A stretch of 64,000 bases of DNA, from positions 34,135,212-34,199,211 of the forward strand of contig OY282609.1 of assembly GCA_958298945.1 (NCBI GenBank), in the 5' to 3' direction. The stretch comes from Atherix ibis (Eukaryota; Arthropoda; Insecta; Diptera; Athericidae). Shown one piece after another: positions 1 to 12,080 of the stretch. Under the pieces are notes generated by a model, which was given only the letters and a program-made list of their open reading frames with translations, was not told where the DNA came from and ran no database searches. Positions within the stretch are counted from its first letter, which is position 1. Each line of letters starts with the position of its first letter. Both the position numbers and the translations under genes were made by a program.

Positions 1-300
1 TTCCTAAATTTTGGGGCGATAATTAAAATTCTCAGAATTAGGATTGGCCATACCGCTCTTATTTTATTCATTTAAGAAGATCCTGCGCAGACCTTCTTAT
101 TATTATCCATATTCTAAAAGAACGCCGCCTTGCACTTCGATTGCTTTTATGGGAAGATTCCTGAGCATCTTGGTCCAAAAATTTCTTCTCCAAGTTCACT
201 AATTTATTTATTAAATAAACTTAATTATACATAGAGTCTAAATGTTAATGAATAATAATAACAAATATATTTTTGAGGTCTTAACGCACATGATTGCGTT
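1..300 (+). repeat. Interspersed repeat fragment, inverted partner at 18465-18741
   Basis: About 290 bp here match the reverse complement of 18465-18741 almost throughout, for example in the blocks around 60-115, 130-170 and 225-290. The match stops just after the shared string atatttttgaggt near 288. One frame reads RIGHTAL, like the conserved start of the C-terminal zinc-finger tail of many non-LTR retrotransposon ORF2 proteins, but stops follow quickly. The repeat relationship is seen directly; the non-LTR origin is inferred. About 260 bp after it (300-559) hold nothing recognised. Confidence 0.6.
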
Positions 301-1184
301 AGTATAAAAATATATAGGGTCATATGTAAACTACTAAAACCCTCTGTAGGATGAAGTTAAAACTTGTACTACACCTAGGAGGGATTAACAAGCGAGCTGC
401 GTCTTATTACTTTTTTTAATAAGGAATATATTCTAACCGTATAGGATCATCTACAAAATAAATATTTCATTACGATTCTCCGCTGTGACTACTTCATATA
501 ATTACTTAACTACCGACCGATAGTTACATAGTAGTCTGTTTAGGAAAATAAATTAAATTCCTAATTCACATGATGCTATAGAAGACAAATCGCATACTAA
601 CAAAATCATCGAAGAACTAATGTTCCCAGTCCCTATGAGTCTTCCTCCCAAAAATTTTAAGCCCTCGGAAATTAAATTTACTATTCTGTGCCTTTCCAAT
701 AAAAAATCTCCTGGTTATGATCTAATATCAGCTTCTATTCAGAAGTAAATTCCCAAAAAAGCTTTAGTTTTAATTACATACATTTTTAATAGTATCCTGC
801 GCAAAACTTATTTTCCTTTACTCTGGAAATTTGTTGTCATTAAAATGATTCCTAAACCAAATAAACCCAATAATTCTCCTTCCTCTTATAGACCTATCAG
901 CCTCTTACCAATTCTTGGTAAGATATTTGAAAAACTCCAATTAAAACGACCCTTTTTATTGAAAAAATTATTTCTGATCACCAATTTGGCTTCCACTATC
1001 GAGTAATGCCATCGCATTGTTAATTATATTGCATCCTCTCTTGAATGAAAAGAGTATTGCCCAGGAGTATTTTTAGATATCTTCCAAGCTTTTAATCGTT
1101 TGTGGCATCCTGGACTCCTCTAGAAATTCAAGAGCTTTCTTCCTTCAACATACTACCTTCATTGCAGGTCTCAATTAACTCAGA

Positions 1185-1637
1185 ATGCTCGAAAATATAT
1201 CCTATTATAGACGGAGTCCCACAAGGCTGTATCCTATCATTGCTACTTATGCAGATGATACGGCCATATTTGCTACCCATCCAAATCCTGACATAGCTTC
1301 TAATAATTTACAATCCCACATCCACAGCCTTCAATCCTGGTTTAAGAGATGGAGAGTGATGGTAAATGAACAGGAGGGTGCTCGCATTACTTTCACTCTC
1401 TGTCAAGGAAAACCTACCTCCTTATACCCTAATAGCAACATGATTCCACAATATGATAAAGTACGTTATTTGGGACTTTACCTAGACAAGAGATTAACAT
1501 GGAACCCACATACTAGACCAAAAAGAGTCGAAGCGAACACACGCTGCCTACAACTTCTTAGACTACTGGACAAACGCTCGAAACTAATAATCAAATGTAA
1601 ACTTCTAATCTACAATACAATTATAAAAGCTATTTGA
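1185..1637 (+). pseudogene. Reverse transcriptase fragment (YADD and thumb region)
   Basis: This is the longest open piece of the Jockey-like ORF2, about 150 codons. It carries TYADDTAIF, the catalytic box of reverse transcriptases, then the conserved YLGLYLDKRLTW segment that follows the palm in Jockey-clade elements. It opens after a deletion that removed motif B and is closed by the DD41D insertion at 1641. It would have copied element RNA at a nicked target, but cannot be functional in this state. Confidence 0.75.
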
Positions 1638-1640
1638 ATA

Positions 1641-2513
1641 TAGGGTTTTCCAATAAGAGTGGTATGATTTCTAAGTAACGTTTCGGCCATTTGTAATATG
1701 TCATTATCTGTTTTTTTTCTTCTATTGTATTTAGTAATGCTTACAATTTTATCGTAGTGAGATATACGCAGGAATAACGTTTAAAAATTATTCAATTTTA
1801 TTATCAATATAATCGTTCGCCAATTGCAACTTTTCGTGCGCTCACTTTCATCTGAGTGGTGCGGTAAATAAACAAAACTGTCGATTCTGGTGCGAAGGAA
1901 ATCTACAAATTATTCATGAACACCCATTACATTCACTTAAATTGACAGTTTTGTGTGGTTTTTGGTAACACCGTTACTGTCAATGGAGAGCGGTATAGAT
2001 CGATGATAACCAACTTTTTATAGCCGAAATAGGGAGAAGTTCATCTTGACAACATCTGATTCCAACAAGACGGGGCTACGTGCCACACAGCACGTGCAAC
2101 AACCGAATTATTGCGAGAAAAGTTTGGAGATTCGATTATTTCAAGAAATTGTGACATTGAATGGCCTCAAAGAAGTTGTGATTTAACACCATTAGACTAT
2201 TTCTTGTGAGGTTATTTGAAGTCATTGATCTTTAGCAATAAACTAGACTTTCATCAAGCTTTAGAAGTCAATATTGAACGTGCAAGTCATGACATACGAC
2301 TTAATTTAGTGGAAAAAGTGCTCGAAAATTGGGTTCATAGAATTCGTTCCTGGAAAAAGAAGTCGTGGAGGCCATTTGAATGACGTTTTATTCAGAACTT
2401 AATTGTATTGATTATACTTTACACTAAATACAATAAAAACATTTAAATTTCTTTAACAATTAGTGTGTTTTTTTGTTGAAAAGAAATCATATCACTCCTT
2501 TTCGAAAACCCTA
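1641..2513 (+). mobile_element. DD41D (rosa-type) Tc1/mariner element, internally deleted
   Basis: Inverted termini start TAGGGTTTTC and agree over about 30 bp with the reverse complement of the 3' end. They are flanked by TA at 1639-1640 and 2514-2515. Removing the element plus one TA restores the host non-LTR sequence. A transposase remnant is readable at about 1905-2385: VNGERYRSM, then QQDGATCHTA (second catalytic Asp), then SCDLTPLDYFL (third Asp). I count 41 residues between the two Asp, the spacing of the DD41D group. The 5' third of the transposase is missing and several stops interrupt it. Confidence 0.85.
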
Positions 2514-2949
2514 TATATGGAATTAAACTTTGTGGTTCAAGAAAACGTTCCAATTCCTATCGCGTCTAGGGCTTACAATCCAAGATCCTCCCTAAAATTG
2601 TTGATGCCCCGTTTTATGTTCGTAACAACATAATACATCGTCATCAAAATATTACCTTTGTTCAGGACATGTGCATTTCCCGCTATCAACCACATCCCCC
2701 CCCCCCCCGTTTACCCTATTATCTTAATCCACTTGTGAGAGAATTGTCTTGTACTGCCCTCCCCGGAAACACTCATCGGAGGGTTAAGATACAATGGCAT
2801 AGAGATTTTCTAGGGGAATCGAACTTCCATTAGTTGGAGAAATACCGATGGGTGTTTTCTCCCACTTCATGATGCACAAGACTGTAAATTAAAATTTTAT
2901 GTAAATGTTCTTGTTACAATACAATTGTAGCTGCAGATGAAAAAAAAAG

Positions 2950-5851
2950 TTAGTCGGAGTTGAACGGAAAAAATGAGTAATGATCGACTGGTGAATATGG
3001 TCATCGAAAAAAACTAGTGGTAATTAGCCAATACGAATGTAAAATGCCCTACCACAATCGGTTTTTCCAAGTCAATAAAATGACCGACTATTAAAGTGCA
3101 TCGATACCTCTAATAAGTTCCATTCACAATATTAGCTAAACGTTACACAAAACTCCTTAAGCGCAAATGAATTATATAAAAAATAAAAGGATTTGCCTAT
3201 AAAAAAATATAAACTCAAAATTTATGTACAGATTTTTTTTAGTTCTCATTCCAATTAGATTTTTATAATCCTTTTATTCTGAGCAGCACACTTTTCTCTT
3301 TAACTATTTACAAAAGAATATCTGTTTAAAATGCAAATGGTAACAGTATTTCATATAACTAAGTTTGTTTTATTTTCTATATAAAAAAAGAAAGAATATA
3401 ACTTTTAGCAAATATTCTGAATAAAGCATCCTTTTCTGCTAAAATAACTCAAGTCCCGAAAAAATATTTCTGAAGCCTTCCGTTATATTTTTTTCGGATT
3501 CCTTAAAAGATTGTCGGAAAATCCAAACTATTTTTCTTCTTATAGAAAGTAAAGTGTTTTTATTCAAATAAAAATAAAAAATATAAATATTTTAATAAAT
3601 GGTATTGTAACATTAGAAATAATAAAAAGGTATCCTTTCAATAAATGGTATTTTTGCTTTTAAAAGCTTGGCATATATAGTTAGACAATTCCTATTCTAT
3701 GATGGTTACTTTATTTTTTAAGTATTTCTAATACAATAATTTTTCACATCCCTCATCTACCAACACAATCTCTCTTCATTATGAACTGTATTTTTCAATG
3801 TTTGTTAAGAAAACATTGGCTCAAATAGTGTCCGAAGCTTTTGAATTCCTTTAAGTCCAAATAAACAAATATACAAATACTCTTAAAATACCCTTTCGGA
3901 AGATTTAAGATTTCGGGTCCTCAATGTGTACACATGCACTCACTCATAAAATATCGTAAAGTCTTTATATTCTTAATATTAATACATGTCAACATACTAT
4001 TTTATATGGCAATGTGTACATAACTACGAGTAGCTTTTTGTTGAAAATCTTTTGTAAACACTCATTTTAGTCGTGACTGCTGGCCACTGGATGAATACTT
4101 GAAGGGTTTTCTATACATTCTGAATGGAAGCTGTTGAAATACGACTGTTGGCTGCCGGAACCCTTTTCATACCTAAATAGATAGATTGGATTGGTGTCAA
4201 CATCAGAAGAGATAAGAATCGTTACACTGATTTTCTGACTATAACTAAATATTTATGGCAAACTTATTAAACCATTTGAAGTTTTCACATTGATATATGC
4301 GCACTTTGGTACGTCATCGGTGACAAATACGATAACTAAAAGGACTTGTTCGAATTGTTTCCATTCTGACTTTACTCCATTTCATCCCTTTAGTCCTTTA
4401 TAAAAGAAGCTGGCATATCGAAAGGGGAGATATTCAACAGAAGCAATTTAGATGGTGTTTCCTGTCGGTACGAATATCCAGTTGTGTCCATCACTATATG
4501 AAAGCTGATGCATTCATAATTCGCCGTCTGACTCGGATTAATTTATTTATGCAATAGCAAGACTATCTCTCTGAAAGTCATAATTAATAACCTCAGGGAA
4601 TTTTAGTTCTACCAATTTCTCTGCACAAAATACTACGATTATTCTGTACTTCTTGTATGGTTGGAACTACTCTGACATCTCAGTTATTCCCTTACAAAGG
4701 CACTACAATCTATTTTGTTCCTCGTATCGTATAGTCTGTATTGGTGTTCATGAGTAAAATACAAATACAGTCAATGTTTACGTCATCGCTGCAAAGGTAT
4801 ATATGATTACCTATTCGTAACTATACGTAACCACTTTCAGCTAGTCAAACAAAAGTGGTACAAGAGCGTTGAAAGGGTTCGAAACATTACACTTTTATTG
4901 GCACTTTTTCTCTTAAACATTCAATAATACATTGTCAAAATGACGACTCGCATGTCATATTTCTGGTGTCTTCAATATGAATGAAAATCGTAAAATGTTA
5001 GTGTTTCCATATATCATCAAATATTCAATCGAGTTGTAAGGAAATTTCATAAAGGCACAAGTCATTGAGTATGCACGATTGAACATGACACGGGAAATAC
5101 CATCTCCTCTCTAGGTACCAGCCGAACCTGAGCAACGTTTCTTTCTGACGAGTTAGTATTGGCTATACTGCGTTAACGGAAGGAAATTTCTTGCTTTTAT
5201 GCAAATCTGAGTATCATTTTCTTGTACTGACAAACTTTTTGTATTTTCATATTTCGATACTATGCCATTCAGTCTCCATCTCATCCTCTTCGAACTTCTG
5301 TGCTCCACTCAAAAATGTTATATCATGTAATAAGCTACAATATACGACTATTGTTAAGTTTTTTTTTTTTTTGGAAGAGAAAAAGGGAATTGCAAACGTG
5401 TGAAAAAAGATATAAAAAACAATAAGCTACCTTTTGTTACTCTATACTGCCACCATAAGCATATCCTTCTTGGCTGACTCCTTCAAAATTTATAATATTT
5501 CTACTATGGTATCGTTTCGTATAATATGAGAGCATTTTAAGATGTCTACTATGCTAAATTGAATGTGTCTTGTGCGAGAAAATATGAGTTATTGTCTTCT
5601 GAATACATTTTGAATATTTTGATATTCGATTTTCTCTACAAATTTTCATAATAAACTTAAAGTCTATGATAGAAGATAGACTGCCATATATCAGAGAAAT
5701 AACAATATAGGGTGAACATGAATAATACGAACGGAATTGTTGGGTTATTCTACAATATATTAAGATAATTTTCATTCTACCAAGATTAAGAACGCTTTGT
5801 AATTTCTTATTTTTCTCTCTTTCTTCCTGAAAAAATTCAACTTATTCCAGC
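2950..5851. other. No gene recognised
   Basis: AT-rich DNA without convincing coding potential; the longest open frames (5191-5403 plus, 5554-5775 minus) are short and match nothing I know. No terminal repeats or transposase or reverse transcriptase motifs were seen. It could be intronic or intergenic. Confidence 0.5.
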
Positions 5852-7480
5852 TACAATTGTATTGTAACAAGAACATTTACATAACATTTTAGTTTACAAT
5901 CTTGTGCATCATGAAGTGGGAGTAAACACCCATCCGCGTTTCTCCAACTAATGGAAGTTAGATTCCACTAAAAAATGTCTAGGCCATTGTCTCTTAAGTC
6001 TCCGATGAGTATTTCCGGGGACGGCGCAGTACACGACAATTCTCTAACAAGTGGATTATAATGATAGGATAAACGGAAGTCAAATTTTTGATAGCTGGAA
6101 ATGCACAGGTCCTGAACAATATTTAGATCACGATGTATTAAGTTGTTATGAACATAAAAGGGGGCATCAACAATTTTAGGGAGGATCTTGGATTGTAACG
6201 CCTAGACGCGATTGGAATTGGAACGTTTTGTTGAACCCCAAAGTTTAATTCCATATGTTCAAATAGGTTTTATAATTGTATTGTACAATAGATTAGAAGT
6301 TTACTTTTGATTGTTAGTTTTGAGCATTTGTCCAGTAGTTTAAGAAGTTGTAGGTAACGGCTGTTAGCTTTAACTCTTTTTGGTCTAGTATGTGGGTTCA
6401 ATGTTAGTCTCTTGTGCAGGTAAAGTCCCAAATAACGTACTTTATCATATTGTGGAATCATGTTGCTATTAAGACAAAGTATCAAAGTAATATAAGCACT
6501 CTTCTGTTCATAAGGTTGTGGATATTAGATTGTAAATTATTGGAAACTATGTCAGGATTTGTATGGGTAGCAAGTATGGCCGTATTTTCTGTATAAGTAG
6601 CAATGATAGTATTAGGATCAGCTTGGACGTCATAGGTATAAATATAATATAAGATGGGATCAAGGATACCGCCATGTGGGACTCCGGCTAAAATAGGATA
6701 TATTTCCGAGGATTTTGAGTTAATTGCAACTTGAAAATGACGTTGAGAGATATATGAATTTATGATAAGGTAGTATGTTGAAGGAAAAAAGCTCTTGAGT
6801 TTCTAGAGAAGTCCAGGATGCCACGCACGATCAAAAGCTTGGGAGATATCTAAAAATACTCCTGGGCAATAGTCTTTCCTCTCAAGAGAGGATGCAATGT
6901 GATCAACAATGTGATGGTATTGCTGGATAGTGGATTGTTCAGATTGGGAGCCAAGTTGGTGATATCAGGAATAATTTTTTTTTCATTACATAGGACTGGA
7001 TAGAGTCGCTTTAATAGGAGCCAAGAATTTGTAAGAGGATGATAGGTTTATAGGAGGAAGGAGAATTAATGGGTTTATTTGGTTTAGGAATCATTTTAAT
7101 GACAGAAAATTTCCAGAGTAAAGGAAAATAGGTTAAGCTCAGGATACTATTAAAAATGTATTTAATTAAAACTATAAAGTTTTTTGGGAAATTTGCTTCG
7201 GAATCGGAGCTGTTATTAGATCATAAACAGGAGCTTTTTTATTGGGAAGGCGCAGAATAATAGATTTAATTTCTGAGGGGTTAAAATGTTTGGAACCGTC
7301 TAACTTAAGTAAATAAAACAAGACATATGAAAGATTGACAATAGAAGTGAAGTTTTTCGATTAATAATTTAGGTACTAACTGGTCGGCATGCGCTAATCC
7401 AAGTAAAGAGGAGTAAAAAATTGTTAGTTTACTTTTCAATAACTCCGTATTTAATTGCAACAATAGTACCATTAAAAAAA
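5852..7480 (-). mobile_element. Jockey-like non-LTR retrotransposon remnant, second copy
   Basis: On the minus strand this parallels the copy at 560-2949. The shared 3' end is near 5852-5910. The YLGLYL-KRLTLNPHTR segment is at 6370-6460, a degraded catalytic box near 6580-6600 reads YTEN instead of YADD, and the motif A region FLDI then WHPGLL lies near 6800-6870. The NKKAPVYDLI linker is near 7210-7260. Reading frames are broken many times. Similarity to the other two copies runs through both coding and 3' non-coding parts, so they belong to one family. Confidence 0.75.
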
Positions 7481-7612
7481 GGACTATTAATAAAAAATGA
7501 TGCAAGTACAGTATTCCTTAAACTCAAAGGCTTGTACAGTTATGGAAAAGCTTCAAAAATCTCGGGTAAACTTGCAATTTCTTAATCTGCTGTTAACAGC
7601 TGAGTGTGGATA

Positions 7613-7628
7613 GGGCCTTTTGTACAGA
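7613..7628. repeat. Target-site duplication, 3' side of the non-LTR element at 7629-8735
   Basis: The 16-mer gggccttttgtacaga here matches 8765-8780 with one mismatch. The two copies bracket the minus-strand non-LTR element with its A-rich 3' end facing this side, as expected for target-primed reverse transcription. Confidence 0.7.
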
Positions 7629-8735
7629 TTTTTTTATTTTTTTATTATTTGAGTAGAGCATTTATTATTTCCATATTACTTGTACATATTTACATGGTAT
7701 TTAAAACGTAGAGCTGGCACATGCTCTGTACATCCTTTGCTTACATAGTAAATTAGTTTTTAATGACTAAGTATATGAATTGCTTACAACTATGGCTTAA
7801 AAATTATATGTGCTTGCTCAAACACTATATTCTATATATTTAATTGCTTACAAACTAACCTTAATTCTAGACTTTAAAAAAATTTAGGGAAAGGAATATT
7901 CAGGGAATGTGAATTAGGAGTTTGGGATTTTTTGGGAATTTTGTGTTGCTTCCGCTAACCACGATGGAAATGGGGAGTTAAGGAATTATAAAACTGAACG
8001 TTCATAATATCACTATCTTTAGCAAAATCAGATATAATGACTGGTGAGGCATAGAGGTAATCATTGTATAAGTATCTGTGTTGGGTGGCTTGGGATTTAA
8101 TCCTTTCTATTGACTCTTGAATGAGTGGATTGGTATGGTCTATTAAATGCTGGAGAAAGTTTTTGGTTAGACCAACCATGTATGAAATAAAAGGAGTAAG
8201 ATTACTTTTCTGATATAAACTTATATAGGAGTTAGAATAATGCTTGCCGTCTATTTTATGATATTTTGAAAGGCATTTCCTAATGATTCACCTTTCGAAT
8301 ACGTGGACTTTATTAGCATACGTTTTCGAGAAATTAAAATAGATCGGAAATGCATAGCCAATAATTGGCCGAATAAGTTGTTTATAGAATAGTAACTTTG
8401 TATTTATACTAAGCCCCTTGTGACGCCTAAGTAGGAATAGAAAGGTATGAATAGCCCTTTTGGCTTTTTTCAGAGTTAACTCAACATGTGGGTTAAATTT
8501 GAACATTGAGTTAAAGTTGATGCCTAAATATTTTAGTTGATTTGAGACTGGAATAGCTGTGTTTTTAATCAGAATACGCAGCTTTTTCCTCTTTGTAGCA
8601 ATTTTCTTCGGTCCGCGAGTGGGAGTTATTAAGATTGACTGATAAGTTCCAGTCATCACATTAATTTATAATTTTAAAAAGAAGCTCTTACGTTCTCTTT
8701 AGAGCTAATTTTGGTGATTTGCTTTTGGCATAAAT
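7629..8735 (-). mobile_element. 5'-truncated Jockey-type non-LTR retrotransposon (second family)
   Basis: On the minus strand an A-rich 3' tail lies at 7629-7655, with open pieces of the ORF2 C-terminus above it. Bases 8288-8659 carry QLKYLGINFNSMFKFNPHV and then FYKQLIRPIIGYAFPIYFNF, typical of the region after the reverse transcriptase palm. Bases 7955-8179 continue with the C-terminal tail. The sequence differs from the 560-2949 family. The element is truncated at 8735, where a 30-bp inverted copy of the right flank begins. A 16-bp target-site duplication (7613-7628, 8765-8780) brackets it. Confidence 0.75.
8288..8659 (-). pseudogene. ORF2 C-terminal fragment (post-palm reverse transcriptase region)
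   Basis: This 123-codon open piece has the conserved KYLGI segment, a basic helix (KKAKRAIHTFLFLLRR) and LFYKQLIRPIIGYA. That order is the one seen in Jockey-clade ORF2 after the catalytic domain. The palm itself is lost to 5' truncation, so no activity is possible. It continues out of frame into 7955-8179. Confidence 0.7.
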
Positions 8736-8806
8736 AAAGTATAAAGATACCTTCTCAAAACTCTGGGCCTTTGGTACAGAGTTTTGAGAAGGTATCTTTA
8801 TACTTT
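8736..8806. repeat. Perfect 30-bp inverted repeat, 11-nt loop, at a retrotransposon 5' junction
   Basis: Arms 8736-8765 and 8777-8806 are exact reverse complements and the loop is 8766-8776. The right arm belongs to the flanking target DNA and overlaps the target-site duplication. The left arm is therefore an inverted copy of the flank placed between the truncated element and its duplication. Confidence 0.9.
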
Positions 8807-9379
8807 GCGGTAAAAATATCCGAGAATGGATTTAGAGCTAAGCTGATGAGAATGAGCCTCGTCAGCTGACTGGAACACTGTTTATATAAAAAGGTAGTTT
8901 TAGTAGCGCTTACCCAGACATGGGATTTATGTTCCACCCTATGGGAGAATTTTTTGTATTGCCAATAATCTAGTGGCCATATGAAAAATAAACCAACACA
9001 GGGACTTTTAATCTGTTTGTTATGAAAATACAGAAAAAATACATAGAAATGTATGTACATAGAAATGTATGCAATAGAAATTGCTACCGTTTTAAGCTAG
9101 TAAGAAAATGTACAAATTTCTTCTAGAATCGTTCAACCAGGGGGCTTAAGAAGCTGGCCAAGGATGTCTAAAACCCCTAAGATACGGACTAGTCAAACAT
9201 TATATGGTCTGATAAGTTAAATCTTAAAACATGTTCTTTTGTGATAATTTTTACTAATACAGTTGACTTATTAGAAATGTATAATTTATATTTAAGGAAA
9301 ACTGTCATTATTTTATTTATGATCGGTGTTTGGTATACCAGGTGCTGCGTATGTGTGATAAAAGTATAGTCTGGTGTGT
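8807..9379. other. No gene recognised
   Basis: The flank of the preceding retrotransposon. A 101-codon minus-strand open frame at 8755-9060 overlaps the hairpin and resembles nothing I know; I treat it as chance. Confidence 0.4.
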
Positions 9380-9994
9380 ATCATGCACGGGTGTAAAAGC
9401 ATTATTGTATTGATGCAACCTCATGCTGGTGTGCGAAAACTATTTATTTCAGAGAGTCAAATGATTAGTGCATAGAAGTTCTCGAAATAGCTATAAAATC
9501 ATACTTAATATATATTTTTGGAAATAAAAACTTGCAAAATGTCATATCTAATTAGGACAATGTGCCAGGCAACAAATCCGTATTAAGAATGCAGTGATTC
9601 GAAAAAACTCCATAAAGTTCCTTGACTAGCCTTCAGGGCCAACAGAAGAGTTCCAATAGAGGATGTGTAGGATTTATGGGAACAAGGTATAAAAAAATAC
9701 TATATTATCTCTAGTGAACTTTCAAAATAGGCTTTGTTAGAGGAATGTGGGAAAATAACACACGCAGAATGTCAAAATATGGTGGCAAATATACGTCAAT
9801 GACTAACTATTATTATAAAAAAAAGTGTGCATTTGCCAAATATTGAAAAAAATTAATTTATAATGTATTTTAAATAAGAACATATAAACTATTTCATAAA
9901 ATGAAAACACAATCGTAGAATCAATGTTCAAAATAAAAATATGCTTGAAAAACAATTATTATTGTGGGCTGCTTAATAATTATGGTCACGGCTG
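9380..9994 (+). mobile_element. Tc1-like transposon remnant with 3' terminal repeat
   Basis: A degraded transposase is readable on the plus strand. GCKSIIV followed by HAGVRKLFISES lies near 9388-9465 and corresponds to the Tc1 block GGSIMVWGC...GVG. VPIEDV then DLWEQGIKKYY lies near 9645-9705 and corresponds to the catalytic Glu region NPIENLW. Stops interrupt it throughout. The 3' end resembles a Tc1 terminal repeat (gctgcttaataattatggtc at 9969-9988), closing at 9994 before TA. The 5' terminal repeat was not found. Confidence 0.6.
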
Positions 9995-9996
9995 TA

Positions 9997-10596
9997 TAAA
10001 TAATTCGATTGCTTAAAATAGCACCAATAACGTATTTTAATTTGAAAAGTCAGATCAAAAGGACCAACAAAAAATTATAGAAAATGTTCATAGAGATCAA
10101 AATAGAAAAATTCTTCGTACGTTTTTAAAACATTTTTCATCAGTTGATCAAAATCATCTGCGGGGCCTTCATTTGATGGTGTTATGGGTCATTCTAAAAA
10201 GCCCTGTCATTAACAGGTAAACTAAGAATTTTAAAGTCTTTCGGGGCATGAGAGGAGTGCTGAAAGACCTTAAAATTCCGATTTCACTTAAGGAGACAAA
10301 AAACGGCAAAACTTCAAATTCCACGCCTTTCTTTAAGTCCTATCTTTATACGCTGTCGAAGGAAATATTATTATATTTTTTTATTATTTTTGATAAGTTT
10401 AACATATATTTGTTATCGTACAATTTCCATGGTCAAAGAGACGAGACGTAAATTGTGGAAACGAGGATGAGAAACTTAAAGTATTAACGAATTTGGTTAG
10501 TAGTTACAGTGAGGAGATCATTTATGAAACTAATGAAAAGAATAGGTGGTAAGATAGAAGTATGAGAAACCTCAGCAATTATATTAAAAATTGCTA
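9997..10596. other. No gene recognised
   Basis: Nothing was identified. The open frame at 10248-10451 (67 codons) has no recognisable motif. The stretch directly before 10597 may be an older, unreadable part of the non-LTR fragment that follows. Confidence 0.4.
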
Positions 10597-10797
10597 GTGG
10601 AACTGCTTCTCCTACCAAAGGGTAAAAAACCACCTGATGAGTTATACTCCTATCGGCCTATTTTTTTGTTGAATACGGCTAATAAAATGTTGGGAAGAAT
10701 AACTAACAATCGCTTGTATTTGTATACCAAGTGGCCTGAAGGTCTATCGAGAAACCAATATGGTTGATCAACAGTAGCTGCCATATACACAGTGGTA

Positions 10798-12080
10798 TAG
10801 GGTGGTCCATCTAGCGGTTGCATTTGGAATCAGTATTTATTTGAAGTACTTGAGTGTTAAATGTCATCACGAATTGACAGATTGTTAGTTGAAAGTCTGA
10901 ACTTTACGAAATGGTAATCCATACGCTTGAAGAAAACTGAGAAATATCGAGAACTTACTTCCAAAGTGGTGAGTCTTCAACCCAAAATGTGAGAAATTTA
11001 AAAAATAAAATGAGCAAAGATCGAATGCCATCACGTCAACTTGTGGACAAATTCGTGAGGCGAGTTCGCGAAACTGGTTTGTTGGTTGCCAAATCAACTC
11101 GTTTTCGCTCTAATACAGTGCGTACGACCGAGAATATGTGTATTGCCGCCGTTGCTGAAAATGTCCGTGATCATCCATCAACATCAACTCGTCACCATTC
11201 TCAGGAATTGAACATTTCTCGCACTTCTCTGTTGAGAATTTTGCACAAAGATTCAGTATGAAAGCTTACAAAGTTCAATTAGTCCAACAACTAAAGCCGC
11301 ATGACCATGCGATGCGTTTTCGGTTTGCCCAATGGGCTCAAGATCAATTGGCCGAAGACGAGCATTTTTACCAAAAAAATATGTTTTGGATGAGGCCCAT
11401 TTCCACCTCGGTGGGTATGTCAACAAACAAAATTGTCGCATCTGGAGCTCAGAAAATCCATACGTCACCATGGAAAAGCCGATGCATCCAGAACGAGTCA
11501 CGGTTTGTTGCGGATTTTGGGCTGGGGGCATCATTGGCCCGTTTTTCTTCGAAAACGAGGAAGGAGCCGCAGTTACGGTCAATGGTGAGCACTATCGTGG
11601 CATGCTCAACGAATTTTTTGTTTCCAAAAGTTGAATAGAATGGCATGGACGACATTTGGTTTCAACAGGACGGGGACACTTGCCACTTTTGGGCACTGTT
11701 TTTGAAAACCGAATAATCAACCGAAATTCTGATGTAAATTGGCCGCCTCAGAGCTGTGATTTGAGCCCGTTGGATTATTTTCTATGGGGAGCCGTTAAGG
11801 TTAAATGTTACACAACCCATCCAGAGACAATTGAGGCCTTGAAACACGAAATCAAAGTTGCCATTGAGGAGGTACAGGCCCAGACATTCGAAAATGTACT
11901 GAAAAATTGGGTCTAGCGAATGGGGTTCTGTAAGGTCAGCCGTGGCAGTCATTTAAATGATGTGTTTCATTCTTAAATTTCAAGGTTTAATCTTTCTAAT
12001 AAAACTGGAAATTTAAAAAAATGTACACTAGATTTGTTTTATTTACTTTTTAAAATGCAACTTTTAAATGGTCCATCCTG
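10798..12080 (+). mobile_element. DD41D (rosa-type) element, near full length, subfamily A
   Basis: The 5' end TAGGGTGGTCC pairs imperfectly with the reverse complement of the 3' end (CAGGATGGACC) over about 30 bp. TA flanks both sides (10796-10797, 12081-12082). At 1283 bp it has the size expected of a complete Tc1/mariner element. It shares its transposase and termini with the copy at 20648-21891. Its insertion splits a reverse transcriptase reading frame, which is restored when the element and one TA are removed. Confidence 0.85.
10989..11916 (+). pseudogene. DD41D transposase, frameshifted
   Basis: The frames 10989-11261, 11258-11638, 11332-11634 and 11656-11916 tile one transposase. An N-terminal DNA-binding part has KDRMPSRQLVDKFVRR and SRTSLLRIL. 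The first catalytic Asp is in LDEAHFHLGGYVNKQNCR, followed by FWAGGIIGPFFFENE and VNGEHYRGM. The third Asp is in SCDLSPLDYFLWGAV. Around the second Asp (QQDG, near 11670) about 22 bp are missing compared with the sister copy at 20648, so the catalytic spacer is broken. It would have cut and pasted the element at TA sites; it is now inactive. Confidence 0.8.

Larger units (their letters stand above)
560..2949 (+). mobile_element. Jockey-like non-LTR retrotransposon remnant, split by a DD41D transposon
   Basis: Translated pieces follow the order of a non-LTR ORF2. A linker with NKKSPGYDLISASI lies near 690-745, and SYRPISLLPILGKIFEK near 887-935. GVFLDIFQAF then WHPGLL (motif A) sit near 1062-1120, and a YADD box lies near 1245-1262. 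RYLGLYLDKRLTWNPHTR occurs near 1465-1515. The 3' part resumes at 2516 after the DD41D insert and ends near 2949 in an A-rich tail. Stops, frameshifts and a deletion around 1165-1230 make it dead. Minus-strand relatives lie at 5852-7480 and from 62880 to the window end. The 5' end is truncated or too degraded to place. Confidence 0.8.

Noticed and set aside
2698..2710. Run of about 13 cytosines
   Set aside because: A simple homopolymer in decayed retrotransposon 3' sequence; no structure or repeat partner.
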